From positions 1-9,050 of the forward strand of contig JANXRR010000367.1 of assembly GCA_025356795.1 (NCBI GenBank): a stretch of DNA of 9,050 bases. Direction: 5' to 3'. Origin of the DNA: Bacteroidia bacterium (lineage in GTDB: Bacteria; Bacteroidota; Bacteroidia; Cytophagales; Cyclobacteriaceae). Both the position numbers and the translations under genes were made by a program. This document shows, in pieces, positions 1 to 8,228 of this stretch. Numbering within the stretch: the first letter of the stretch is position 1; each line of letters opens with the position of its first letter. The notes under the pieces were generated by a model. That model did no database searches. It had not been told where the DNA came from and worked only from the letters and a program-made list of their open reading frames with translations.

Positions 1-38
1 GTGTCGCGCGGGAATGTGTGGCAAGCAAATGTGCCAAT
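1..38 (+). repeat. Type A hairpin repeat, copy 1 (truncated by window edge)
   Basis: This is the right half of a hairpin element that is complete at 8587-8645. Bases 21-38 are identical to the right arm of that copy (core GGCAAGCAAATGTGCCAA), and the identity runs unbroken for 26 bases, 14-39 against 8621-8646. Bases 1-20 are the end of the loop and resemble the other two loops but carry about four extra bases. The left arm must lie upstream of the window. Short open frames across this and the other copies encode a shared WQANVPM peptide only because the repeat DNA is shared, so I do not call a gene. Confidence 0.75.
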
Positions 39-71
39 GTTCGAAGCACCGAATCTGTCCCGCGGCATTGT

Positions 72-243
72 GCTTAACGTTTGTGTTTATGCAGTGTGGG
101 GAATAGGAGGGCTTAAAAATGAAGCGCAGCGGAATGTTAAGACCGACCTGCTCCGAACTGTCCCCCGTGACCAAACTACATTGTGAAACATAAACTTTAA
201 TTTAACACCAAACCCCCACATTGCATAAACATTTTGTTGCCAG
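72..243 (+). repeat. Type B long imperfect inverted repeat, copy 1
   Basis: Bases 85-101 pair with 214-230 at 16 of 17 positions, and the one exception is a G-T wobble. The roughly 110-base interior contains CTGTCCCCCG at 158-167 followed by ACCAAAC, then an A/T-rich tract that leads into the right arm. The right arm continues into CATTTTGTTG and GCCAG. The same order of parts occurs at 8832-8972 with a different stem sequence. A further CTGTCCCGCG lies just before the left arm at 55-64, preceded by TTCGAAGC at 40-47. It could be a structured RNA, a recombination or cassette boundary, or a non-autonomous repeat. The outer boundaries are approximate. Confidence 0.6.
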
Positions 244-372
244 ACGTAGGGTCATTCTCCTCACTTCATTCGTAGCCTGCATTCCTGTCACCCGTTAATT
301 TACGCTAAGCTTTATTAGTAGAGGCGCGGTGGGGCTTTTTTTTACCAACTTTCTCCACGTACAATACACTGA
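244..372. other. Intergenic stretch without a recognised gene
   Basis: This segment lies between the type B copy and the second type A hairpin. It contains a run of eight T at 336-343 after a G-rich stretch, but no stem of useful length precedes the run, so I do not call a terminator. No open frame here has a plausible start or protein-like composition. Confidence 0.5.
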
Positions 373-431
373 GCACACTCTTTGACTGGCTTTGGCTGTG
401 GGCTGTATGTGCGGCCTGGCAAAGTGTGTGC
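373..431. repeat. Type A hairpin repeat, copy 2, at the 3' end of the operon
   Basis: Left arm 373-390 (starts GCACACTCTTTG) and right arm 414-431 (ends CAAAGTGTGTGC) are complementary at 15 of 18 positions and enclose a 23-base loop. The loop matches that of the copy at 8587-8645 at 19 of 23 positions and has the same length, while the arms differ in sequence. The hairpin begins only 18 bases past the stop codon of the last operon gene. It could help end the transcript or protect its 3' end, but no T-run follows it on the minus strand, so it is not a standard intrinsic terminator. Confidence 0.75.
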
Positions 432-449
432 GGATTCGTTAGGCACATC

Positions 450-1307
450 CTACAAATTTTTCCTTAAAAATATAAAGTCTGTATTTAGTTCTCCCAGTAA
501 GAGTTTGTACTCTGGAGTCTTTTTAAGTGACGCATCGTACTTAATCCCGCTCTCTGTGACGGTAAGAGCGTTGAGGATAATCTCAGTAAATCTTTTCAGG
601 TAATTCTTAATTTTATTATAGTCGTCAGGATTAGAAGCTAGTTTTACTTTAATGTGTGTTAAAAATTCTGTCATTACGTCCGGCTCTTTTAATCTTGCTA
701 GATGTCCACCGAAATAACCATAGCCACCAAAAGAAATAGATTGTTCTAGTCTAATGGTTGCGGAGTGTTTTTCGTTAATCCAGTCGAAATAGTGAATCAA
801 TAGTTGGCCAATTACAGTTGGAAGCAGGGTTCGCTTGTCGTTTTCGTTGCGGCTTCTTACAAGATGTAAATCACGTAGCAAGTTTAACGAAAAGCGAATA
901 TTTGTTTTGCATCGGGTTGCTCCTGTTTTGGTAATGACTATATCCTGCCAACTTAAGTTTTCCTTATTCTCATCAATAAATTCATCGATGTACTCAAGTA
1001 ATTCCGTACCAACTTTAAAGTGATGGTACAGATACTTTAAAAAAGGATAAGCATAATATTCTGACTTATGAGGTTTATATCCTGCTTCACTGAAACTCTT
1101 TGTTATGGAGGCTGAAATTATACCGACATCTAAACGTGTATTAATACCATATTTATTCAATTCATTGCTCAAGTGATGTTGAATCTCATAAATAGCTTTA
1201 TTAAGTTTAATTTCAGAACCATCTTTAAATCCAAAAATATGACTTGACTCGACTGAATTTTTTATGAACTCTGAGAGAGATTGCTTTATCTGTTGTTTTT
1301 CGTCCAT
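450..1307 (-). CDS. Hypothetical protein with probable winged helix, accessory gene of the defence operon
   Basis: I do not recognise this 285-residue protein as a named family. It is soluble, with no signal peptide or membrane segment. The first 110 residues look mostly helical. Residues about 118-172 have the pattern of a winged helix-turn-helix: a TKTGATRCKTNIRFSLNLL helical pair, then LHLVRSR, a charged turn, and a strand leading to GQLLIHYF. A glycine- and aromatic-rich segment, SFGGYGYFGGH, lies at 192-202, and the C-terminal 80 residues are again helical. The start at 1307 is 28 bp after the methyltransferase stop and has no clear Shine-Dalgarno sequence. Same strand and tight spacing place it last in the operon. 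It may be a DNA-binding specificity, regulatory or assembly partner of the methyltransferase or helicase. That role is inference from position and the fold guess only. Confidence 0.85.
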   Translation of the reverse strand: MDEKQQIKQSLSEFIKNSVESSHIFGFKDGSEIKLNKAIYEIQHHLSNELNKYGINTRLDVGIISASITKSFSEAGYKPHKSEYYAYPFLKYLYHHFKVGTELLEYIDEFIDENKENLSWQDIVITKTGATRCKTNIRFSLNLLRDLHLVRSRNENDKRTLLPTVIGQLLIHYFDWINEKHSATIRLEQSISFGGYGYFGGHLARLKEPDVMTEFLTHIKVKLASNPDDYNKIKNYLKRFTEIILNALTVTESGIKYDASLKKTPEYKLLLGELNTDFIFLRKNL

Positions 1308-1335
1308 GACTTTGTGCTAAAGTTGCTTAGACTTA

Positions 1336-4300
1336 TTATTTAAAATTTGAGTATTCCTCTTCACTCATCCAGAATTCGCTATCAATAATTTTCACTTCTT
1401 CGTAGGTCAATTCGTAGAATTTGTAAACCAGCACATCAATTTCCTTTTCTAATTCCGTGGTGTCTTTGTTACTTTTCTTCTTTTTCAAAATATCATCAAC
1501 CAACTTTTCAATTCTCTTTTGCTCTTTATCAGTCGGATAATAAACCAGCAAGGGCTCAAGAGCCTGAACGCTAATAATTAAATCACCCATGCCTGTGCGT
1601 GGAGCGGTTTCAAAAAGTTGATAATTGCAAAGTTTCGAGTTAAGAAGACCCGTGAGGTATTTTATTTTTTCCCCTGTGGCAATGCACGTGCTGTCTAGAC
1701 AATAAATTTCACTATCTGAATAAGAGAATCGAAGCTGTGAACCGATACGCTTCCAGATTATTTTTTCTTTTGAGAATTCATCTAAATAAGCGCAGTTTCT
1801 AAGATTATAAGGAGTGTCACCTTGGTCTTGTCTTTTTTCTATATTCTCATAGTAGGTATTGAGGTGTTTTTTTATCGATTTGTATTTATCCACATCAACA
1901 CGTTTTATTTTTTTAGCTTTTACTCCATTATGTGTGTTTAGTAAATAATCACCCTCCCATTCAGTAAAATATTTTTCAATTTCTCTGCCTTTCAAAATCG
2001 GCCTTATAATCTCTTCACTTTTTGGGTCTTCCTTTATGAGTGATTTCTTTTTTTCTTCATCTATAATAAATGCTTCATTATATCCAGTCAGAACGCCTCT
2101 GCTAATACTAAGCACCCACTCATTTAATGATTTCCCCTTAGCTCTTATCTTTCCGTCAATTGACTGTTTTCCATCATTCATGATTGCCCATTTTTCAACT
2201 GATACATAGGGCATAGGATGATATTTCAGGTCGTATAAGTTATTAAGTTGTTCAGGCTTATCCACAGTACTACCAATAAGCTCGTTTCTATTGTTTTCAT
2301 TTTTTGCAATTAAGATGTTGGTGTCAACAACTGCGCTCTCAAAAACACCGGGACCTAGTGCGATTAGTTTTAATGGGTTCTTTGAAAGAAATAACTCACG
2401 TAATGAACGCCCGTAATTTGCTTTAAGCCATTGACTGGAGGTAATGAAAGTATGAACTCCCTTCTCACTTAATAATTTGAAACCTAATTCATAGAAAATA
2501 GCGTAAACATCTCCGGTTCTATCGTAAGTTGAATAACCTGCATCTCTTAGTTGATTTGCCAAATGGCCGTTGTTCTTTTGCATTTGCACATAAGGCGGAT
2601 TTCCAATTACCACATCAAATCCCGCTTTAACAGCAGGAAAGAAATACTTTGTATTAAAGAATTCTACCGTTTTTTCGATAAATATATTCTTGTAACTCTG
2701 CCACTGGTGATGTTGTCGCTCATACTCATCCAATCGCAGTTTCATCTTTTTCAACCGCCCTTCCGTACTGCTCTTTTCCTCCCGCTTTATTTGAAGTCTA
2801 AACCTATCAATTGCTATAGAGTGAATTTCGGTTATCCGGTTTATGCAGTCCGTGATGTCGTCCTTTAATTTAGCTTTGGCCTCCAACGATGCACCAAAGT
2901 ATTTTTCTGTAAGTCTTTCAAATTCTTTCAGATAATCGGCAGCCATGTTAGAAACATACTCGTCTTCCGGAATATCAATCAGGCTGTTGGCACAAACAAA
3001 TTTAAAGTCAAGGTTCGGTAATGGCTTTAATCCAAAATTGTGTTTGGGGTCATTGGGTTTGTATTCTTCTTCCAATACCAAACTTAACCAAGCTCGCAAT
3101 CGAGCTATTTCAATGGCCATCGGCATAATGTCCACACCATAAATATTGTGGCTCAAAATGTCTTTCTTTAATTCGTAGCTGCTCTTTACTGTGCCCAGTG
3201 CTTCATTTAATTCCACCAGCTTGTGCAAAATTCCCATAGGGAAAGCACCTGAACCACAGGCAGGGTCAATGATTTTTATTTCCTCCAGATAAGTCAATAG
3301 AAGATATTTTTCGTCTTTCTTCAAATGCGAGGCATCCGGTGTAACAGTAAATAGAGATTCAATTGCTTTACTGATTTTGGATTTTTCCTCTTCCTTCAAT
3401 TCATACCGTTTAATGTCAAAAGCTAATTGTTGGGGCTTCTTATTTCCGAACAAATCACCGCCTGTTTCTGGATTGTTAATGCTCTTTGATTTCTCGTTTG
3501 CTATTTTCTGCTCCCATTTGTTTTGAAGATACGTGCGAATGCTTTCATTCACCATGTAGTCAACAATTTCGCGAGGTGTATAGAAAACGCCAAAGGTTTT
3601 CTGCTTGTTTACCAAAGCTGATGTTTCTTCATTCTGACTTGCCAACAAGTTTTCAAAAATCCTACCGAGCATTTCCGGGTCAACAGCTACCTGTTGGTAC
3701 TGACTGCTGCTTTCATCTATGGTAAAATCATAGCTCTCCAAAATCTCCACAAACGGGAGCAACCACGCGTCTAATTTCAGTTTGGTAAACAGTTTGTCTT
3801 CATCGCTCTCATCGAACAAACCACCATTGAGGTAAGGAATCTTTTCAAATAGTTTATTAAGGGTAAGTGGGTTGCGGTCTTGTACTTTTGTGTTCAATGT
3901 CTCAAAGAAGAGTTTGAGCAACACGTTTTGATAATAATTGTCTGTGCTTTCAATAGTTGCTTTGCTGATGAGCGAATGTGGGATAATCCCTTTCTCTTTC
4001 AAGAACCAGCAAAAAATGTAACGTCCAATCAACCGCACCGTAAATTGTTTTACCTGATTCTCGGTGGCTTTGTTGTGTTGTGTCTTTACAATTCCAATAA
4101 GTGTATCAAAGCGTTCTTTGATTTGCTTGTAGAATTCCTTGTTTACTTCTTTAATGTCAATAGACTTCCAAAGCAGGTCAGCAATTTCAGGTTTTGACTT
4201 TACACCAATGCCTTGCCATTGCAGAATGATTTTGTTGTATTGTGTATTTGTTAGACGATTGCGAAAGGTTACAATGCGTTTTTGCTCACCCTGATTGAAA

Positions 4301-4728
4301 ACCATAACTAGCTTGTCGTAATCAGGTGTTGTTATAAAATGAACAAAGTACGGTTGTGCGGGAATAAAACCTGTTCCGTTTTGTGAAGTAAGCCCTTTAC
4401 TAAACGATTGGTAACTGCTTAAACCGGGGTCGTTGTCCACCAATTGGCTGATGTAGTCTTTCTTTAATTTTTTAAGCACAGCAAATCGTACCCGAATATT
4501 TTGATTGTCTGCTGAAAGGCGATATAGCTGTGGTTGTACGGTTTGTGGGGCTGTAGCTAAATAGTCCTTTAGCTTTTGCGTCTGTGGCGACAATAGCTGT
4601 GGCTTGTTGCCCGCGTTTGGCTCAATGTTCATCCATTGCAACAAGGCAAACGACAAATCAAGAACGTTTTCTCTTGTCTTGTTTTCCGCAAGCTGCGTGA
4701 GACTTTTATTTATGTCAGTAACGTTCAT
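1336..4728 (-). CDS. Eco57I/COG1002-type adenine-N6 DNA methyltransferase
   Basis: This 1130-residue protein should transfer a methyl group from S-adenosylmethionine to the N6 of adenine in a specific DNA site. Seen in order: an N-terminal region (1-370) with RYIFCWFLKEKGIIP near 236-250, typical of this family; FGVFYTPREIVDYMV at 379-393 (motif X region); DPACGSGAF at 488-496 (SAM-binding motif I); GVDIMPMAIEIARLRAW at 531-547 (acidic loop, D533); a charged helical insert at about 600-690; and the catalytic IGNPPY at 708-713. The C-terminal part has SRGVLTGYNEAFIID (877-890) and RPILKGREIEKY (909-920), as in target-recognition domains of Eco57I/TaqI-like enzymes. The length fits type IIG or PglX-like proteins. 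I see no convincing nuclease core: P135-D136 with E148-x-K150 is only a weak PD-ExK candidate. Its start overlaps the helicase stop by 4 bp (ATGA). Base composition drops in the recognition region. Confidence 0.95.
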   Translation of the reverse strand: MNVTDINKSLTQLAENKTRENVLDLSFALLQWMNIEPNAGNKPQLLSPQTQKLKDYLATAPQTVQPQLYRLSADNQNIRVRFAVLKKLKKDYISQLVDNDPGLSSYQSFSKGLTSQNGTGFIPAQPYFVHFITTPDYDKLVMVFNQGEQKRIVTFRNRLTNTQYNKIILQWQGIGVKSKPEIADLLWKSIDIKEVNKEFYKQIKERFDTLIGIVKTQHNKATENQVKQFTVRLIGRYIFCWFLKEKGIIPHSLISKATIESTDNYYQNVLLKLFFETLNTKVQDRNPLTLNKLFEKIPYLNGGLFDESDEDKLFTKLKLDAWLLPFVEILESYDFTIDESSSQYQQVAVDPEMLGRIFENLLASQNEETSALVNKQKTFGVFYTPREIVDYMVNESIRTYLQNKWEQKIANEKSKSINNPETGGDLFGNKKPQQLAFDIKRYELKEEEKSKISKAIESLFTVTPDASHLKKDEKYLLLTYLEEIKIIDPACGSGAFPMGILHKLVELNEALGTVKSSYELKKDILSHNIYGVDIMPMAIEIARLRAWLSLVLEEEYKPNDPKHNFGLKPLPNLDFKFVCANSLIDIPEDEYVSNMAADYLKEFERLTEKYFGASLEAKAKLKDDITDCINRITEIHSIAIDRFRLQIKREEKSSTEGRLKKMKLRLDEYERQHHQWQSYKNIFIEKTVEFFNTKYFFPAVKAGFDVVIGNPPYVQMQKNNGHLANQLRDAGYSTYDRTGDVYAIFYELGFKLLSEKGVHTFITSSQWLKANYGRSLRELFLSKNPLKLIALGPGVFESAVVDTNILIAKNENNRNELIGSTVDKPEQLNNLYDLKYHPMPYVSVEKWAIMNDGKQSIDGKIRAKGKSLNEWVLSISRGVLTGYNEAFIIDEEKKKSLIKEDPKSEEIIRPILKGREIEKYFTEWEGDYLLNTHNGVKAKKIKRVDVDKYKSIKKHLNTYYENIEKRQDQGDTPYNLRNCAYLDEFSKEKIIWKRIGSQLRFSYSDSEIYCLDSTCIATGEKIKYLTGLLNSKLCNYQLFETAPRTGMGDLIISVQALEPLLVYYPTDKEQKRIEKLVDDILKKKKSNKDTTELEKEIDVLVYKFYELTYEEVKIIDSEFWMSEEEYSNFK

Positions 4729-7700
4729 GCAAAAATTTGAATGATTTCACTAAGTGGTGCTTTCTCGGTCTTTTCCTCGGGTTTGTTCTGATTGGCTAAT
4801 GAAATGAAATTTTTAATAATGTCATCACCCACATGTTCACCTCTTCGGTTCATTCTATTAACTAACCTAACCAGACGCATATTTTCTTTGTTGATGTAGG
4901 CATTCTGTGAGTGCAGTACGGAATTGCTCACTTTGTCAATTTCCGAAACTGCATAACCGTACTCCATCATTTTGTTTATCAGAAATGCAATGGCTACCTG
5001 CTGGGGTTGGTTGTAGCGAACCTGGTGTTCTTCTTCTGAAAACTGATAACGCTGTATAAAGTCAAGTATGTATGCCTCGGTTTCGGGTTTACTCTTGAAC
5101 TTGTCGGGGAAACGTTCATTCTGCTCACTGGTGGCTTTAATGGACAGCAGGCCTTCAGTGGTGGTGAAGAGTTCGCCAACTTTGTCTTTGCCAAACGCTA
5201 CGAAATATCCGGCTTCAAACGTCTTGTCTTCGCCTGCTGCCAGATGCGCCAAGTGAATAAACTCATCGTCTTCCTTTCTCATCTGAACTTTTCCCCACTT
5301 GCCTTTTGGAAGGTTTTTGATTTGTTCTTTGTATGGATTGGAAAGTTGTTCGTTGCGGTCGAATGCCCGGAGGTCGTCCATGAATAAATCCTCGGCTGCC
5401 AGCAGTTCGGAAGTTTCAAATATTTTCTGAAATGCGGCTAACCGTTTCTTTTCATCTCGGCTGTATAAATCTTCGGTGAAGTCTTGTGGGGTGGGGTCTT
5501 CATCCAAAATAGATTGGTCTGTGCCCACGGTGTATCTGATAAGATTGATTTTATCTTCCAGCTTTCTTACCAATTGCAAATAACTCTCTAATTGTTCTTC
5601 GGGGCGGAAATTGTAAATAAAGATTTCCTCATGCACAGAGCCTAAGCGGTTTATCCTTCCATTTCGCTGAATCATACGAACGGGATTCCAGTGCAAGTCA
5701 TAGTTTACAATCATGCCGCAGTCTTGGAGATTCTGGCCTTCTGAAAGCTTATCGGTGGCAATGAGAAAGTCTATTTCCTTTTCTCCGTCTTTTAGTTTGT
5801 ATTTCTTTGAAATGGGTGCAAAGCGTTTTGCAAAATCTTCAATTTCTCCTTTTGAGCCCAACGCAAATTCTATGTTCTTATTCTTTACCAGATATTTAGG
5901 TAGAGTTTCGGAGAGATATTTCAACGTGTCTGCAAAGTAGGTGAAGACTAAAACCTTTCGTTCTTCATTTTGATTGAGATGTTTCGCTAACTCCTGAATT
6001 TTGTCGTCTTTCTGAAGCAGCAAAGCAATCTGTTCTTTGATAATGCTTATCACTGAAAGGTCTTTCTTGATGTCCGCCTTGAGTTGTGGTACATTAAAAG
6101 TGCCCTCATCAGCAACGATAGTGATAAACTCCTGCTCGGTTTCTTCAAAGCTCTCGATGTCAAAATCTAATTCATCTTCTTCTGCGTTCTGCTCGTTGTA
6201 AGCGTCAATAGCTTTGTTCAAAGCTGAAAGATTTTTTACGGAAATGATTTTGTTGAACTCATTCAATTTCTTTTCGAAGTCCTTCAATTTGTTCTCGTAG
6301 CTCTTAATTGATTTGTCGATGGAGAAAAGAGAAGACTCCAAGCGCTTTAAAAATACTGTACGGAAGATTCCGTAGATACCAATCTGTCTGCTTAGTTCAC
6401 GGTTCTCGTCTGCATTCAGTTCAAGTTCGCCTCTCTTTCTGCCATAATAGGCATGGCGATAAATGTTGTAACGATAACAAGGAAAACCTAAACTTAATAA
6501 AGCGGTGTAAATAACTTCAAGCGAAGATTTAATCGGCTTACTTCTTTCGGTGTAATGCTCAAACAAATCAAGTGGGTGCGCTAAATACTCTAACTCGGCT
6601 AAACTGTTTATCTCGTATTTGAATGCTCGTGTCAACTCACCATCCTTTTCCGCAAACTTTAAGAGTTGCGATTTGAATTGATTGGGTACTTCATACTCCA
6701 GATTGTCGGGATAAGACTTGGGAAACTTTTGGAGTTTGCCGTTTATCTCCAAGCCTTCGGGATATTCCTTTTCGATTCCTTGTCTGGTTCTTCTAACGAT
6801 GAAGCGATTCAAAAGCGGAGTAAGCTGTTCTTTAATTTGTTGGTAATTTATAAAACCACTTTCACGGATTTGTCTGCGCATGTCGGTTTGTAAAAGTTCT
6901 AAGCGTTCTTTAAGCGTAAAATACTTTTGTCGACTTCTATCGTAAAACTTACCAAGTTTAAAGATGTCACCCCCAGAGCCTAACATGATTTGGTTTGTCA
7001 AGTCAGCCAACTGGTTGTTGATTGGTGTAGCGGTTAGCAAAAGGGTTTTAGCATTCTCGTTTTCTTGTCTCCACTTGATAAAAACATCAAAGCGTTGTCC
7101 ACCTGCTGCACGAAGGTTGTGACTTTCATCAAACACAAACAGGCCTACCGGAATGGATTGGAGATTTTCGCGAACGTCCTTTATCTTCTCTGTGTCTTGC
7201 AGGCTGTAGATTTCAGGAATATGAATTATTCTAAATTCATCAAAGGCTTTTCTCCATTGTTGAATAAGCCCGGCTGGGGCAATTACTACTACTCGCTGAT
7301 TTAGATTGTGCTTATAGTACTCAATAACTTTGATAGCAGTGTAAGTCTTTCCTAAACCTACTGAATCGGATAGCATGGCAACGCCTTGACGTTCTAACTT
7401 TTTGATTAAACTGTTAGCGTTTTGAACCTGAAATTTTAACAGTTGTGGCTTGCCAGAGCTAGGGTCATCAGCGTCCACCTTGTTTTCTTTCTCGTCCAGC
7501 AAGTCTTGTCCATAAATGCGATAAAGTGCGTGGATGTACATTTCGTAAGCACTAAAGCATGTTCCTCCATGCTTGCTAAGTGCAAGGATTTCTTCCTTAA
7601 ATACTTTTGACCATGCTTCGCTGTCAGTCCATAATTCTTCAAACCAAGTTCTGTGTGATGGATGTTGAGTTAAGTTCTTTCTAATGAAATTTACTGTGGC

Positions 7701-8228
7701 ATTGTTGTCTTCAATCTGGTTCAACTCAAGGTTTCCAAACATTCCTTTTCGAGTGAAGTTCGAACTGCCAATAATTCCGATTGCATTTTCAGAGTCTGTC
7801 CCAAAGATGTAACACTTTGCATGGAGGAAATTTTTGCGGTAAACCTTAATCTGGATTTTACCTGTATTGGATTCATTCATGTATTTGCCCAATAGGTCGG
7901 CAACTTTTTGAAACTCCTCCTTTAGCTGCAAATCTTCTAAGTCTCTTTTTAAATACTTCTCTGGAAAGTCGGGGTCTTGTCGTGCGGGATTCTTAACCTG
8001 ATAGGCTCTTACAGAAGGTTCTTCTCCTAATAACAATCTCAATGACGTGTTTGGCTTTTCTAGATATTTCTGTAGTTCATCATGTATCTCAACCATGCCG
8101 GGCAAATCCCAATAGCCTGTCGCAATCGAGATTTGTGAGTATGATGAGTCACCAATTAATTCCTTGAGAATGCTACCAAGCTGGTATTCGTTTGATGAAT
8201 TGTCAATGAGCTTAATTCCTTTCTTCAT
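4725..8228 (-). CDS. PLD-like nuclease domain fused to SNF2-family helicase
   Basis: This 1167-residue protein probably translocates on duplex DNA using ATP and may cut it. The N-terminal 200 residues form a phospholipase-D-like domain with one HKD-type motif: H136-A-K138, then GSSNF at 154-158. The usual Asp five residues after the Lys is Gly143, with D145 nearby. The SNF2 ATPase follows: SDSVGLGKT at 287-295 (Walker A), DESH at 367-370 (motif II) and LLLTATP at 396-402 (motif III). After a long helical insert, probably coiled coil at about 640-700, comes lobe 2: RKVLVFTYF (757-765), ATDKLSEGQNLQ (824-835) and QRNGRINRLG (854-863, arginine fingers). Residues 960-1167 form a C-terminal domain I cannot name. 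Its start overlaps the regulator stop in ATGA, and its own stop overlaps the methyltransferase start in the same way, which points to translational coupling. It is likely the restriction or effector component. Confidence 0.95.
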   Translation of the reverse strand: MKKGIKLIDNSSNEYQLGSILKELIGDSSYSQISIATGYWDLPGMVEIHDELQKYLEKPNTSLRLLLGEEPSVRAYQVKNPARQDPDFPEKYLKRDLEDLQLKEEFQKVADLLGKYMNESNTGKIQIKVYRKNFLHAKCYIFGTDSENAIGIIGSSNFTRKGMFGNLELNQIEDNNATVNFIRKNLTQHPSHRTWFEELWTDSEAWSKVFKEEILALSKHGGTCFSAYEMYIHALYRIYGQDLLDEKENKVDADDPSSGKPQLLKFQVQNANSLIKKLERQGVAMLSDSVGLGKTYTAIKVIEYYKHNLNQRVVVIAPAGLIQQWRKAFDEFRIIHIPEIYSLQDTEKIKDVRENLQSIPVGLFVFDESHNLRAAGGQRFDVFIKWRQENENAKTLLLTATPINNQLADLTNQIMLGSGGDIFKLGKFYDRSRQKYFTLKERLELLQTDMRRQIRESGFINYQQIKEQLTPLLNRFIVRRTRQGIEKEYPEGLEINGKLQKFPKSYPDNLEYEVPNQFKSQLLKFAEKDGELTRAFKYEINSLAELEYLAHPLDLFEHYTERSKPIKSSLEVIYTALLSLGFPCYRYNIYRHAYYGRKRGELELNADENRELSRQIGIYGIFRTVFLKRLESSLFSIDKSIKSYENKLKDFEKKLNEFNKIISVKNLSALNKAIDAYNEQNAEEDELDFDIESFEETEQEFITIVADEGTFNVPQLKADIKKDLSVISIIKEQIALLLQKDDKIQELAKHLNQNEERKVLVFTYFADTLKYLSETLPKYLVKNKNIEFALGSKGEIEDFAKRFAPISKKYKLKDGEKEIDFLIATDKLSEGQNLQDCGMIVNYDLHWNPVRMIQRNGRINRLGSVHEEIFIYNFRPEEQLESYLQLVRKLEDKINLIRYTVGTDQSILDEDPTPQDFTEDLYSRDEKKRLAAFQKIFETSELLAAEDLFMDDLRAFDRNEQLSNPYKEQIKNLPKGKWGKVQMRKEDDEFIHLAHLAAGEDKTFEAGYFVAFGKDKVGELFTTTEGLLSIKATSEQNERFPDKFKSKPETEAYILDFIQRYQFSEEEHQVRYNQPQQVAIAFLINKMMEYGYAVSEIDKVSNSVLHSQNAYINKENMRLVRLVNRMNRRGEHVGDDIIKNFISLANQNKPEEKTEKAPLSEIIQIFA

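Noticed and set aside
1..186. Short open frame across the left-edge repeat
   Set aside because: It is formed by the type A and B repeats. Its WQANVPM peptide recurs in a frame at 8518-8700 only because the repeat DNA is the same.
72..243. Type B repeat as an integron attC site
   Set aside because: The left side contains GCTTAAC, which fits RYYYAAC, but the right side GTTGCCA does not fit GTTRRRY, and the second copy fits on neither side. No integrase gene is in the window.
322..343. Intrinsic terminator at the T8 run
   Set aside because: The G-rich segment before the T run has no complementary partner close by, so no stem forms. It also lies on the wrong strand to end the minus-strand operon.
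373..431. Type A hairpin as a standard terminator of the operon
   Set aside because: Its position is right, but no T-run follows on the minus strand and a similar hairpin occurs upstream of the promoter, so termination is not its shared role.
1336..8228. Phase-variable homopolymer tracts in the coding genes
   Set aside because: The longest runs I saw in coding DNA are about seven bases and are expected in AT-rich sequence. Both large frames are intact.
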